From contig NZ_JANQJQ010000013.1 in the NCBI RefSeq assembly GCF_028281565.1, positions 52,846 to 116,845 of the forward strand: a stretch of 64,000 bases of DNA, in the 5' to 3' direction. Made by a program: the position numbers and the translations under genes. Shown piece by piece: positions 48,295-58,874 of this stretch. The notes beneath the pieces are model-generated. The model saw nothing but the letters and a program-made list of their open reading frames with translations, searched no databases and was not told where the DNA came from. This stretch comes from Seonamhaeicola sp. (GTDB lineage: Bacteria > Bacteroidota > Bacteroidia > Flavobacteriales > Flavobacteriaceae). Each line of letters opens with the position of its first letter. The first letter of the stretch is position 1.

Positions 48295-50218
48295 TAAACC
48301 GTTTAGTTACTTTAGAATTTTTACCGGTTATAGTTAACAAGTAAGTACCACTGGCTAAATCACTAACATTGATAGGTCGCGCTGTAACCTCGCCTGATGA
48401 AAAGGTTTGCCCAACCAAATTAGAAATCTCATAGACCAGGTGGTCTTTGTTTTCATCTGTAGTTTTTACAAACAATAAATCGTCCTTTACCGGATTGGGG
48501 TACAATCTGACGGTTTCGTCAGATATAGGGACACTTATAGTTTTTAAGAAAACGGCATCAATAGCAATATCGCCATCCCAACCAGGCCCTTTAATGGCTC
48601 TGAATCTTATATTAATAGTTTCACCGGTGTAAGATGACAAATCAATATTTTTAGTCAGGAAAGCTTCTGTTTGCTGCTGTTGTTGGCTGCCAATAAGTGG
48701 CGGAATGACATCTAATATAAACCCTGACGCTGTTTTAACATCAACATGTAATTCTCCAATATTTTCTCCAAACATATGGTAAGCAAATTCAATTTCGGAA
48801 TTTTCATAAACAACATCAATGCAGGGCGAAATGAATTCAGCGACATCTCCCGGGTTTCCTTCAGAAGCTTCAGCATAAATATACTTTCCTAAAACACCAT
48901 CTTCTGTATGGTCATTCAAAGGTCCTGTGTTTTCCGATGGGGTTTCCCCATGATTTACTAACCAATTATAACCGGTTTTAGAGATATCATTCGTTGTCCA
49001 GCCATGGTCTCCGGCTATTTCAAAATCATTAAAGTTCTCATCAAATAAAGCGTCTGTTGTAACGCCAACCTTTATAAGCCCGGAATAGGTCTTACTAATG
49101 GTATTTGAATTATCAGATACAGTTAATGTCACATCATAAACTCCGGAATTAAACGTATGGGTTGGGCTTGGGGCTGTATAATCCGTGATACCATCAGAAT
49201 CCATATCCCATTCCCAATTCATGATGCCGGAACAGGCACTACTGAAATTTACTGTCAGGTTGTTTTCACAGGTCTGGCTTATATCAACACTAAAATCGGC
49301 ATGAAAAGAAGGGCATGACAAATAGTGTTTTTGGGTCATGTAAAAGGCATACATTCTTGCCAGTTGTTGGTCGGAAAAATGCGATCTGCAAGCTTTTAAC
49401 GAATAAGACATGATATTGCCGGTATCCGGGGTAAATGCATGCCCATGAGCATCAGTAACTGTGCCTGTGTATTCACAAAAATTATTAACATTTTCATGAG
49501 AAAGTTGTGGGTCCGCAGGTGTGTCACAAATACCATCGCCGTCGGTATCACAATTACTGCCGTCAACTAATTCCGTTGTTAAAGTATCATTATCAGGTCC
49601 ATGCGTGTGCAATAATGAGAAAACATGCCCCATTTCATGAGCTAAAGAAGACACGTTGGTAGCACAATCATTTTTTACAACAATAAAGTCCTTGGTTCTT
49701 TCATTGTTACTATAACCGCAAATACTCTCGTCAGAATCATTTTCCAGGTATTCCGTAAAATAAATGTTTATTACCCCTGAAACATTGTTTTCCTCAATTA
49801 ACGGTGCTTCGTTACCCTTTCTAAAATGACACAAGGCATCATCATCAATATAATTAATAGCGCCGCAAAGAAAGAATTCCAGGTTGGAGCCCGTAAAAGA
49901 TTGATTTAAGTTTTCGATAGCTTTATCCAAATCTGATTCAGATAAACCACCGCTTCCGTTTGAGTACCTTATAATGTGGGCTTTAATGGGAATAGCATTA
50001 ACCATTTTGGTAGGCACATCATTTTTATTGAACTTATTGGATAGAAATTTTTGTTCAACAGGAAATAATTGCGGTTTAATATCATTAAAGAACGTTAGTT
50101 GTTCTGAAGAAAACTGAGTACCACAATGCGCATCGTTATTTTGAGAGGGAAGTAAGCCTATTGACGATAAAAATATCGAAACGAAAATATATATAAACCT
50201 ACTAATAAAGAATTTCAT
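48287..50218 (-). CDS. M43-like zinc metalloprotease with PKD and MAM-like domains and T9SS type A C-terminal sorting domain
   Basis: [44 protein letters not shown] (PKD); [27 protein letters not shown]...[10 protein letters not shown] (MAM); [15 protein letters not shown]...[20 protein letters not shown] (T9SS). Confidence 0.88.
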   Translation of the reverse strand: MKFFISRFIYIFVSIFLSSIGLLPSQNNDAHCGTQFSSEQLTFFNDIKPQLFPVEQKFLSNKFNKNDVPTKMVNAIPIKAHIIRYSNGSGGLSESDLDKAIENLNQSFTGSNLEFFLCGAINYIDDDALCHFRKGNEAPLIEENNVSGVINIYFTEYLENDSDESICGYSNNERTKDFIVVKNDCATNVSSLAHEMGHVFSLLHTHGPDNDTLTTELVDGSNCDTDGDGICDTPADPQLSHENVNNFCEYTGTVTDAHGHAFTPDTGNIMSYSLKACRSHFSDQQLARMYAFYMTQKHYLSCPSFHADFSVDISQTCENNLTVNFSSACSGIMNWEWDMDSDGITDYTAPSPTHTFNSGVYDVTLTVSDNSNTISKTYSGLIKVGVTTDALFDENFNDFEIAGDHGWTTNDISKTGYNWLVNHGETPSENTGPLNDHTEDGVLGKYIYAEASEGNPGDVAEFISPCIDVVYENSEIEFAYHMFGENIGELHVDVKTASGFILDVIPPLIGSQQQQQTEAFLTKNIDLSSYTGETINIRFRAIKGPGWDGDIAIDAVFLKTISVPISDETVRLYPNPVKDDLLFVKTTDENKDHLVYEISNLVGQTFSSGEVTARPINVSDLASGTYLLTITGKNSKVTKRFIR

Positions 50219-50313
50219 TGGGGCGAAACGTTTGCCCAAATGTATATCTTATAGCAAAGGCTAGCTAATAAAAACGTTTAAGCGTAGGATTTTATGGGTA
50301 TATTAAAATTTAG

Positions 50314-51234
50314 CTACTTTATAATGAGTTTTTTAGTAAGACTTTCATCGTTAATAGCATTTATTTTTAATAAATAAATACCGGAATTTAAAGATGATAT
50401 ATCTAATTGAAAGTCGGAAACATTATTTCTAACCGGGAAAATTTTACTGCGCTTTCCAATGGCATTATATATCTCAATAGTTCTTAATTGAATGTTCTTT
50501 GAGTTAGAAATAATGATATGGTCCCTGGCCGGATTAGGGTAAAATGATAATTGCCCCAGACGGCTATCTATAGTATTTAAAACCGATTTCAAGGTTATTG
50601 TGATAGTTCCTATTTTTTTCTCATTAAATGGTGTAGTGTTAGAACGACTGGTAATAACGCCTTGTGGTGTTGTAGCCGGGTTACTTAAAGAATACCCGGT
50701 GCCATCTTCGGTTCCTGCATCATAGGGAAATAGATCTATAGTTACCGAATTTACCCAGGAGCCTCCATTTCTTAAATCATAACTGTTTATTGCTATAAAC
50801 CAATCCGGGCTTGGAGCAATCATTGAAGCCAGCGTTAACAATGGATAATTTTCGCTTACTTGTAGGTCACTAATGGATATGGTGCCTTTTCCGGAACCTA
50901 AGCCACCGCCATTTATAAATTGGTCGGCATCAGCATTTGAAGTAACTTCAGTCTGAAACGTTCCATAAGCACCGGTTTCGGCAACAGATTCAATGCCCGG
51001 TGTAGCTGCTTGCCCCATTTCCAAAAAAGTGTTTGCTGTAGCATGCGTGGCCCCCACTAAAGAGGACCAATGGGCACCTCCGGGTAAATCTATAGTGCTA
51101 CAACCATTTGTGGGGTCATTAGTGGTTGAATCCCAAATACTTTCAAAAACAATATCATAAGTGGCCACACTTTGACTGAATAATAAGGGAGAACATAAAA
51201 TGGTAAGTATGAATAAAGAAGTAATTTTTTTCAT
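50314..51234 (-). CDS. Spondin-like domain protein with T9SS type A sorting domain
   Basis: YDIVFESIWDSTTNDPTNGCSTIDLPGGAHWSSLVGATHATANTFLEMGQAATPGIESVAETG (Spondin_N-like); LSFYPNPARDHIII...SGIYLLKI (T9SS). Confidence 0.85.
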   Translation of the reverse strand: MKKITSLFILTILCSPLLFSQSVATYDIVFESIWDSTTNDPTNGCSTIDLPGGAHWSSLVGATHATANTFLEMGQAATPGIESVAETGAYGTFQTEVTSNADADQFINGGGLGSGKGTISISDLQVSENYPLLTLASMIAPSPDWFIAINSYDLRNGGSWVNSVTIDLFPYDAGTEDGTGYSLSNPATTPQGVITSRSNTTPFNEKKIGTITITLKSVLNTIDSRLGQLSFYPNPARDHIIISNSKNIQLRTIEIYNAIGKRSKIFPVRNNVSDFQLDISSLNSGIYLLKINAINDESLTKKLIIK

Positions 51235-51328
51235 GGTAGATTTTAGTTGATGTTTATTTTTATGTCATGATAATTGTAATTGCCTTACAAAAATTAATAG
51301 TATTTTTATCCTTGAAATAGATCAGTGC

Positions 51329-52192
51329 ATGCCTGAAAAAATTAAAATCATTGAGTGCCCACGGGATGCCATGCAAGGCATAAAACAGTTTATTCCAACG
51401 GAACAAAAGGTACAGTACATTCAGGCTTTATTGCGTGTTGGTTTTGATACGATTGATTTTGGAAGTTTTGTATCGCCAAAAGCCATTCCTCAAATGGTAG
51501 ATACGGCCGAAGTACTGGGGCAATTGGATCTAAGTAAGACCAGTAGTAAATTATTGGCTATAGTAGCTAATGTTCGGGGTGCACAAAATGCCTGTTTGCA
51601 TCCTGAAATTAATTATCTAGGGTATCCGTTTTCTATTTCGGAGAACTTTCAAATGCGTAATACCCATAAAACCATTGCACAGTCGGTAGATATTTTGAAA
51701 GCTATTCTAGAGTTGGCCGATAGCTCTAATAAAGAGGTTGTGGTCTATATTTCTATGGGATTTGGAAATCCGTACGGTGATCCGTGGAATGTTGACATTG
51801 TAGGAGCGTGGACCGAACGGTTGCATGAAATGGGGGTTAAAATTTTATCCTTAAGCGATACCATTGGGAGTTCCACTCCGGAAAGTATTACCTATTTATT
51901 TTCAAACTTGATTCCTAAGTACCCCAACATAGAATTTGGGGCACATTTACATACAACACCCAGTACCTGGTTCGAAAAAGTGGAGGCTGCTTTTTTAGCC
52001 GGTTGTAAACGTTTTGACGGCGCCATTCAGGGTTTTGGTGGTTGTCCTATGGCAAAAGACGAACTTACAGGTAATATGCCCACAGAAAAGCTCCTTTCAT
52101 ATTTTACTTCAAAGCAGCTTAATAGCTTAAATGCACTTAGTTTTGAAAGTGCTTTTAACGAAGCTTCCAAAATTTTTAATAACTACTATTAG
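51329..52192 (+). CDS. Hydroxymethylglutaryl-CoA lyase
   Basis: IIECPRDAMQGIKQFIPTEQKVQYIQALLRVGFDTIDFGSFVSPKAIPQM; LSDTIGSSTPESI; GCPMAKDELTGNMPTEKL. Confidence 0.9.
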   Translation: MPEKIKIIECPRDAMQGIKQFIPTEQKVQYIQALLRVGFDTIDFGSFVSPKAIPQMVDTAEVLGQLDLSKTSSKLLAIVANVRGAQNACLHPEINYLGYPFSISENFQMRNTHKTIAQSVDILKAILELADSSNKEVVVYISMGFGNPYGDPWNVDIVGAWTERLHEMGVKILSLSDTIGSSTPESITYLFSNLIPKYPNIEFGAHLHTTPSTWFEKVEAAFLAGCKRFDGAIQGFGGCPMAKDELTGNMPTEKLLSYFTSKQLNSLNALSFESAFNEASKIFNNYY

Positions 52193-52215
52193 AAAATAAA
52201 GAATTTCCTAGAATG

Positions 52216-52252
52216 AGCATTCCCCAAGGAAGAGCCTCAGGGAATGCTTTTT
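52216..52252 (+). terminator. Terminator AGCATTCCC...GGGAATGCTTTTT
   Basis: 9-bp perfect stem plus U tract after the HMG-CoA lyase gene. Confidence 0.8.
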
Positions 52253-52299
52253 GATTAAAAGCGCTATTAAAATAAATAGCACTTTAATATTTCTATATT

Positions 52300-54543
52300 T
52301 TAGAATCTTAATTCGAAACCACCATAAGCACCAAATGGGTGTCCTGGTCTAAGGCCTGCAGGAACTCTGGAAACAGCATAAGTTTCATCTAATAAGTTAA
52401 TAATTCTACCAGATAAGCTTATGTTTTTTGAAAGGTGATATTTACCAGATATATCTATGATAAAGTTAGAATCGACCAATTCATTACTGGGTATAGTACC
52501 ATTGCCCGCTTGCGTTCTAAACTCTCCGTTGTAACGCCCATTTAAGTTGAGTTCGTACTTTGCGTGTTCCAGCGAAGCGCCAAAGTTAAATTGATGTTTC
52601 GGAATGTAAGGAAGTTCATCACCTTCATTAACCTCACCCCAAAGACTGTCGTCACTTCCAAAACTGTTCAAAAACTCAGTATTGGTTAATGTATACCCAA
52701 ATGTTAATGGTAATTTTAATTTATTGTTTTTAGCTAATAAATCATAGTTTAATAAAAATTCTATACCGTTTACAGCTACCTCACCGGCATTAAATTGATC
52801 TAGAGAGCCAGTACCTCCGGTAGCCGCTAGATCGTTACCAAGTAAATTGCTATAATCATTATAGAAACCAATTAATTCACCTTGTATTCTTCCTAAAGAA
52901 AAACGAGAACCAAGTTCATAGTTGATACTCTCTTCTGCTTTTTCACCTTCCTGATTACCAGGAGGCGAAAATCCTTTGTGTACACCGCCAAATAAGGAGA
53001 CTTGTTTCGAAAGTTGATAACTAAAACCAATACCAGGTATAAATACATCTACCTTATTTTCTCTGGTAGAAAGGTCATTGCCTGTTCTGCCAAAATCAGA
53101 TGTTCCGTAGTTATCTCTTTGAAGCGTAATGTTTTCATATCTAATTCCAGGTGTTAAAGTTAAATTATTGTACTTCATTTTGTGCATAACATATCCGGCA
53201 AAAGCTTTGGCACTACTAATTCTGTTTGCTTCCGAACCTTCAGGAGCATCAAAGGTTAGATTCATAGCACCATTAATGATGTTGTAACCGTCTTCCCATT
53301 GAAAACGATCTTCCTCATCATAATGATATCTTAAACCAATTTCCAGATCATGAAAAGTATTATTACCATACCAGTGATAATCCAGCTTGGTTTGAATACC
53401 TTTAGATAAGTATTTTCTATTGTTAGCTTTGACAAGTAGTTCATCATTATTTGAATTGACAACGCCCTTTAAGATTGAAAAATGATCTGGATATGTTGCA
53501 GGATTTGAAACTACTTCTGCTATTTTTTGTTTATCTCCATTAAAAATAACATCATCCAGTTTGTACCAATTTCTTGTAGTACGATTGTAGTAACCGTCAG
53601 TTGTGATTCTAAAGTTTTTATTCAAGTTTAATGTATGGCTTACTTGTAATTGAATATGGTCTGCATTCATTTTATCTATTTGAGAAGCAGCATATCTACT
53701 AAAGGGAGATATATTGAAATCCTCTTCAGAAAGCCCTAAATAAGTTTCATTGGATACTTCGTCATAATAGTGAAACTTAAATTCTAAAGCTTGTTGTAAC
53801 AGAGCATCTTTATTGCTGTGTATCCTAAATTTAGCAACTACATCGTCTATATTAAATCCTGTATTACTTCCATTAGGTAAATTTTTAAAGCCATCAGAAT
53901 TGTAATTAAGATATTCAACCATATATCCAATGTTCGTTTTATTATCCCCGACTTTGGCATGAATTAAACCTGTATTAAAGCTTCCTAGGCTAGCTCTAAC
54001 ATTTCCTTTAAAGGAATCCGGTATTTTAGTAGAAACCATATTAATAGCTCCACCTGTTGTGAATGGTCCATATTGAACTTGACTACTTCCTTTTAGGATC
54101 TCTACAGCTTCCATTCTGGCTACAGAAGGAAAATAGTAAGCAGCAGGAGCACTATAGGGAGCGGGAGCAATGAGGATACCGTCTTCCATTAATGAGATTT
54201 TAGCACTTCTTTCAGGTGACGTACCCCTCAAACTTATATTAGGTCTTAAACCAAATCCGTCTTCCTCATAAAAAGTTACTCCAGGTACAGTTTTTAATAC
54301 ACGATTAATATCTGTATAACTTTGTTTTTTTAGTTCATCTGGTGAAATATAATAAGCGGAACCCGTTCTATTTTTGGCTACATACTTGTTTCCAAAAATA
54401 GTGCCCGACTTAATAATCACTTCGTCAAGTTTTTGAATAGAATCTTTAGTTTTTTCTTCAGGGTGTTCTTCAGGGTTTTCTTGGGAGTTAATATTGCCAA
54501 TTGTAGCTATACCCAGTAACAAAAATAAGGTCAGTTTTTTCAT
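52300..54543 (-). CDS. TonB-dependent siderophore/Fe(3+)-dicitrate-type receptor (FecA-like)
   Basis: Plug: VLKTVPGVTFYEEDGFGLRPNISLRGTSPERSAKISLMEDGILIAPAPYSAPAAYYFP; C-terminal barrel ending in F. Confidence 0.9.
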   Translation of the reverse strand: MKKLTLFLLLGIATIGNINSQENPEEHPEEKTKDSIQKLDEVIIKSGTIFGNKYVAKNRTGSAYYISPDELKKQSYTDINRVLKTVPGVTFYEEDGFGLRPNISLRGTSPERSAKISLMEDGILIAPAPYSAPAAYYFPSVARMEAVEILKGSSQVQYGPFTTGGAINMVSTKIPDSFKGNVRASLGSFNTGLIHAKVGDNKTNIGYMVEYLNYNSDGFKNLPNGSNTGFNIDDVVAKFRIHSNKDALLQQALEFKFHYYDEVSNETYLGLSEEDFNISPFSRYAASQIDKMNADHIQLQVSHTLNLNKNFRITTDGYYNRTTRNWYKLDDVIFNGDKQKIAEVVSNPATYPDHFSILKGVVNSNNDELLVKANNRKYLSKGIQTKLDYHWYGNNTFHDLEIGLRYHYDEEDRFQWEDGYNIINGAMNLTFDAPEGSEANRISSAKAFAGYVMHKMKYNNLTLTPGIRYENITLQRDNYGTSDFGRTGNDLSTRENKVDVFIPGIGFSYQLSKQVSLFGGVHKGFSPPGNQEGEKAEESINYELGSRFSLGRIQGELIGFYNDYSNLLGNDLAATGGTGSLDQFNAGEVAVNGIEFLLNYDLLAKNNKLKLPLTFGYTLTNTEFLNSFGSDDSLWGEVNEGDELPYIPKHQFNFGASLEHAKYELNLNGRYNGEFRTQAGNGTIPSNELVDSNFIIDISGKYHLSKNISLSGRIINLLDETYAVSRVPAGLRPGHPFGAYGGFELRF

Positions 54544-54856
54544 TTATTTAGACTAATTAAAAATAATTATTGTTTCTGGTATGCAAATCTATATTGTATA
54601 TTTAGTTTTTCAAAATTTATTTAGAATAAATAAAAATAAAGTTTTTAAAATTCTGTTTATCAGTTATTTATGATTCTATTTTTTGTATGATGTTCTTTTT
54701 TTGTAGAGAATTACGTACAATTCTTTGTCTTAAATTGATGTGTTTTTTGATTTATGGTTACTTAGATAAATTACTTTGAAGTCTATTTAGTAATTTATAG
54801 GTTTAATTTTAGCTTGGTGATTATCACTTTTTAAGCCTAAATTCATTTATAAATTG

Positions 54857-54864
54857 TATATTTG
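54857..54864 (+). promoter_or_regulatory. -7 element TATATTTG upstream of guaB
   Basis: TAnnTTTG match 26 nt before the ATG. Confidence 0.55.
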
Positions 54865-54889
54865 CACGCAATTATAACGTAATTGCACC

Positions 54890-56362
54890 ATGACTGCACA
54901 TCAAAATAAGATAGTAGGAGAGGGTTTAACCTACGATGACGTCCTTTTAGTTCCGGCATTTTCAGAAGTACTTCCGCGCGAAGTAAATATCCAAACCAAA
55001 TTCACACGTAACATTACCATTAATGTGCCTATAATTTCGGCCGCAATGGATACGGTTACAGAAAGTAAGATGGCCATTGCCATGGCACAGGAAGGTGGTA
55101 TTGGCGTTCTTCATAAGAATATGACCATTGAGGCGCAAGCTAACAAAGTAAGACGTGTAAAACGTGCGGAAAGCGGGATGATCATGGATCCGGTAACCTT
55201 ACCAATGGATGCTGTGGTAAGAGATGCAAAACGCGCTATGGCGGAACATGGTATCGGGGGGATTCCCATTGTTAATGATGAAGGTACCTTAAAGGGTATT
55301 GTCACTAACCGGGATCTTCGCTTTGAGCACAAAAATAAAAGGCCCATCGTTGAGGTAATGACCGGTGAAAACCTCGTAACCGCTCCGGTTGGAACGTCGT
55401 TATCGGACGCCGAGATCATTCTTCAAAAACATAAAATTGAAAAATTGTTAATAGTTGATGATAACTATAAACTTTCCGGTTTAATTACGTTTCGGGATAT
55501 TACCAAGTTAAGCCAGAAGCCCATTGCCAATAAAGATAAATACGGACGTTTACGTGTTGCTGCTGCCATAGGTGTTACAGCGGATGCTGTGGAGCGTGCC
55601 GAAGCTCTGGTAGGGGCGGGTGTTGATGCTGTGGTTATTGATACGGCCCATGGGCACACCAAAGGCGTGGTTACCGTTTTAAAAGAGATAAAAGAAAAAT
55701 TCCCGGAATTGGATGTTATTGTTGGAAATATAGCAACGGGTGCTGCCGCCAAATATTTGGTGGAAGCAGGAGCCGACGCTGTGAAAGTAGGTATTGGTCC
55801 CGGATCCATCTGTACGACGCGTGTAGTGGCCGGTGTTGGTTTTCCACAATTTTCTGCGGTTTTAGAAGTTTCTGCAGCCATAAAGGGAAGCGGTGTTCCT
55901 GTAATTGCCGATGGTGGTATCAGATATACAGGCGATATTCCTAAAGCCATTGCGGCCGGTGCGGATTCGGTTATGCTAGGATCGTTGCTGGCGGGAACTA
56001 AGGAATCGCCTGGAGAGACTATCATATATGAAGGTCGTAAGTTTAAATCCTATCGTGGCATGGGCTCTGTGGAAGCTATGAAACAAGGTAGTAAAGACCG
56101 TTATTTCCAGGATGTGGAAGATGATATTAAAAAATTAGTACCGGAAGGCATTGTAGGACGTGTCCCTTATAAGGGCGATCTATATGAAAGCATTCACCAG
56201 TTCATAGGTGGTTTACGTGCCGGTATGGGGTATTGTGGTGCCAAAGATATTGAAACGTTAAAAGCGCATGGGCAATTTGTAAAAATTACAGCCAGCGGCA
56301 TCAATGAAAGTCATCCACATGATGTGACCATTACCAAAGAATCCCCTAATTATTCAAGATAG
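54890..56362 (+). CDS. guaB: IMP dehydrogenase
   Basis: [17 protein letters not shown]; two CBS domains; [30 protein letters not shown]. Confidence 0.97.
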   Translation: MTAHQNKIVGEGLTYDDVLLVPAFSEVLPREVNIQTKFTRNITINVPIISAAMDTVTESKMAIAMAQEGGIGVLHKNMTIEAQANKVRRVKRAESGMIMDPVTLPMDAVVRDAKRAMAEHGIGGIPIVNDEGTLKGIVTNRDLRFEHKNKRPIVEVMTGENLVTAPVGTSLSDAEIILQKHKIEKLLIVDDNYKLSGLITFRDITKLSQKPIANKDKYGRLRVAAAIGVTADAVERAEALVGAGVDAVVIDTAHGHTKGVVTVLKEIKEKFPELDVIVGNIATGAAAKYLVEAGADAVKVGIGPGSICTTRVVAGVGFPQFSAVLEVSAAIKGSGVPVIADGGIRYTGDIPKAIAAGADSVMLGSLLAGTKESPGETIIYEGRKFKSYRGMGSVEAMKQGSKDRYFQDVEDDIKKLVPEGIVGRVPYKGDLYESIHQFIGGLRAGMGYCGAKDIETLKAHGQFVKITASGINESHPHDVTITKESPNYSR

Positions 56363-56382
56363 ATACATAGCAAGAATCAAAT

Positions 56383-56518
56383 AAAAAACTGTCTAAAGAA
56401 TATTTGAAATTGTCATTCTGAATTTATTTCAGAATCTCATTTTACTGATTATTAGAGACTATGAGAACCTGAAACGAGTTCAGGTTGACAAAAATTTAGT
56501 TTTTTAGACAGCTTTTTT
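56383..56518. repeat. Nested inverted-repeat structure (terminator arms enclosing palindromic element copy D)
   Basis: Outer AAAAAACTGTCTAAA/TTTAGACAGcTTTTTT; inner ATTCTGAA/TTCAGAAT and AACCTGAA/TTCAGGTT hairpins; TGTCA/TGACA pair. Confidence 0.85.
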
Positions 56519-56538
56519 AGTTTTTTATGTGATATTAT

Positions 56539-57162
56539 TTATTGCACGCCTTTTTGTTTGTTTATTTCATCTTGCAATTGACGTCTTACTTTTTGTTCGC
56601 GTTCCAGAGCAATTCTACGGTGCTCGTCAAACTCTTCTTCAATTTCAGCAAGGTTTTGTTTTGCCAGTTTGGTAACGGCATTACTGTTTTTAAACCTATA
56701 AATAAACAAGATAAGCAGTGCCAGTAAAGCAGCTATAATGGTCCACATAAGCATATTATAACCGGTTTTACTCATCTGCATACCAAACAGTGCCATACTG
56801 TCTTTTTCCTTATTGGTATTATCTAACGTGGTTTGCGTTTGTGTCAAATTGCTCTTTAACTCATTAATTTCTTTATCCTGACTTGTTATAGTGGCATTTG
56901 AATTAGATAATTCTTTCTTCAGCGTATTAATGGAATCTATAGTATGTCTTTGTAAGCTAAGAAACATACTGCGCTTAACGGCTTCATAAGCTTGCCCGTT
57001 AGTGCCCTTGAAATTACCGGATTTTCTTAGTACAAACTCGAATTTTTCGTTTATAGAACCATCGTTTATAGACTGTGATTGCTGACTTTCCTGCGCATTT
57101 AATGATGTAAACGAAATAAATAGAAAAAGGAAAATAAAAGTAGATAGCTTAAAGCGATTCAT
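56539..57162 (-). CDS. Hypothetical signal-peptide protein with coiled coil and one TM helix
   Basis: Signal peptide ending SLNAQ; heptad-rich TLKKELSNSNATITSQDKEINELKSNLTQTQTTLDN; TM MLMWTIIAALLALLILFIY; charged C-tail. Confidence 0.7.
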   Translation of the reverse strand: MNRFKLSTFIFLFLFISFTSLNAQESQQSQSINDGSINEKFEFVLRKSGNFKGTNGQAYEAVKRSMFLSLQRHTIDSINTLKKELSNSNATITSQDKEINELKSNLTQTQTTLDNTNKEKDSMALFGMQMSKTGYNMLMWTIIAALLALLILFIYRFKNSNAVTKLAKQNLAEIEEEFDEHRRIALEREQKVRRQLQDEINKQKGVQ

Positions 57163-57222
57163 TTATGATTGGTTTAAATGGATTAATTTGGTTTCTACGA
57201 AGTTAAAAATTTATATTTATAT

Positions 57223-57246
57223 AAAGCCTCACTTGGTGAGGCTTTT
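57223..57246 (-). terminator. Hairpin AAAGCCTCAC-TTG-GTGAGGCTTT(T)
   Basis: 10-bp perfect stem 3' of the gap gene. Confidence 0.85.
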
Positions 57247-57283
57247 GTATATACGATTAAAATTCAATATCAGATGTCTTCTG

Positions 57284-58732
57284 TTAATAATAAGTATAAC
57301 GTCTTACTTTGGCAATATATTTTGCAAGTCTGATCACCTGATGACTATAGCCATATTCATTATCATACCAAATATATAGAATCGCATTTTTTCCGTCAGA
57401 TCTTACAATAGTTGCTTTGCTGTCATAAATGGAGGGTGCTGAACTACCAACAATATCACTGGAAACCAATTCATCACTGAGCTCGTATTTAATTTGCTCC
57501 ACCAGATCACCTTCCAGGGCATATTTCTTTAAAATAGTGTTTATACCGTTTAAAGTGGTTTTCTTTGCCAGTTCTAAATTTAAAATGGCTAAGGAGCCGT
57601 TTGGAACCGGAACCCGTATGGCATTTGATGTCAATTTCCCTTTTAAACTTGGTAAGGCTTTAGCAACGGCATTACCGGCACCGGTTTCGGTGATAACCAT
57701 ATTTAATGCTGCTGCACGGCCGCGACGGTATTTTTTGTGAAAATTATCTACCAAATTCTGATCGTTCGTATAAGCGTGAATGGTTTCCAAATGACCAGAT
57801 TTTATACCATAAGAATCTTCAATAGCCTTTAAAACAGGAGTAATGGCATTGGTAGTACAGGACGCTGCCGAATATATCTTGACTTTATCCGGGTTGTTCT
57901 CTTTATGATTAACGCCATATACAACGTTGGGTACTTCTTTACCCGGAGCTGTCAATAAAACCTTTTCTATACCTTTGGCTTTTAAATGCCTGCTTAACGA
58001 TTTTTTATCTCTAAAAGCACCGGTATTATCAATGACCAATGCTTTATTGATATTGAATTGTGTATAATCTATATCCTCCGGAGCATTGGATGATATGACC
58101 TTTACCGTGGTACCATTGATTATAAGGGCGCTATTTTTAACATCTATGGAAACCGTTCCGGGAAAATCACCATGCACAGAATCATTGCGTAACAAAGACG
58201 CTCTTTTTTCAAGAATAGTTTCATCAATGGTACCTCTGGTCACAATAGCTCTCAAACGCAATTGACTGCCCTTACCGGTTCTTACCATTAATTCCCGGGC
58301 AACCAGCCGTCCAATTCTGCCAAAACCATAAAGCACCACATCTTTGGGCTCAATGCCATTGTTCTTATCTGCATCTTTAAGCTTTCTGGCAACAAAGGCC
58401 GTAGCGTTGGCATGTTTATTGTCATCCAAATGAAATTCATAGGTCAGTTTACCGATATCTAATTTAGCAGGAGGAATGTCCAGGGTTTTAATGGCTCTTG
58501 CAATTTCAACAGAATCAAAAATAGAAATGGGTTTTTGAACAAATTTACCCGCATAATCATGCAAGTTTAAGATCTGACTTACGTTTCTGTCGATCAATTG
58601 ATTTCGAAAAAGAACCAGTTCAATGGACTTGTCGTACCAAAGGTCACTTACTGTTTTTATAAACTCAACAGTAGCTCTTCTGCGGTCTGCCTGAAATGCC
58701 AGTTCTTTTTCATAAGTTTCATTAAAGTTCAT
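57284..58732 (-). CDS. gap: Glyceraldehyde-3-phosphate dehydrogenase, long form with about 130-aa N-terminal extension
   Basis: VVLYGFGRIGRLVARELM; SAASCTTNAITPVLKAI; start revised to ATG at 58732 (MNFNETYEKEL). Confidence 0.92.
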   Translation of the reverse strand: MNFNETYEKELAFQADRRRATVEFIKTVSDLWYDKSIELVLFRNQLIDRNVSQILNLHDYAGKFVQKPISIFDSVEIARAIKTLDIPPAKLDIGKLTYEFHLDDNKHANATAFVARKLKDADKNNGIEPKDVVLYGFGRIGRLVARELMVRTGKGSQLRLRAIVTRGTIDETILEKRASLLRNDSVHGDFPGTVSIDVKNSALIINGTTVKVISSNAPEDIDYTQFNINKALVIDNTGAFRDKKSLSRHLKAKGIEKVLLTAPGKEVPNVVYGVNHKENNPDKVKIYSAASCTTNAITPVLKAIEDSYGIKSGHLETIHAYTNDQNLVDNFHKKYRRGRAAALNMVITETGAGNAVAKALPSLKGKLTSNAIRVPVPNGSLAILNLELAKKTTLNGINTILKKYALEGDLVEQIKYELSDELVSSDIVGSSAPSIYDSKATIVRSDGKNAILYIWYDNEYGYSHQVIRLAKYIAKVRRYTYY

Positions 58733-58808
58733 GCTTAAATGGTTTAGTCGTGTGTTTAAGTTTGTGGCAAAATTATCATATTTCAAACGTTTTCGTAGCA
58801 CATTTTAA

Positions 58809-58847
58809 CAAAAAAATAACCCCTTTAATTTTACTTAAAGAGGTTAT
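58809..58847 (-). terminator. Terminator for the htrA-like gene
   Basis: ATAACCCCTTTAA/TTAAAGAGGTTAT (one mismatch) with a T tract on the minus strand. Confidence 0.85.
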
Positions 58848-58874
58848 GCTACTTATTTACGTTTTTAAGGAAAT

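Noticed and set aside
55465-56025. 186-aa minus-strand ORF within guaB
   Set aside because: Antisense shadow of a strongly conserved gene; Pro/Ser/Thr/Ala composition typical of such shadows
57188-57379. 63-aa plus-strand ORF after the coiled-coil gene
   Set aside because: Spans the gap terminator and the 3' end of the gap gene; composition not protein-like
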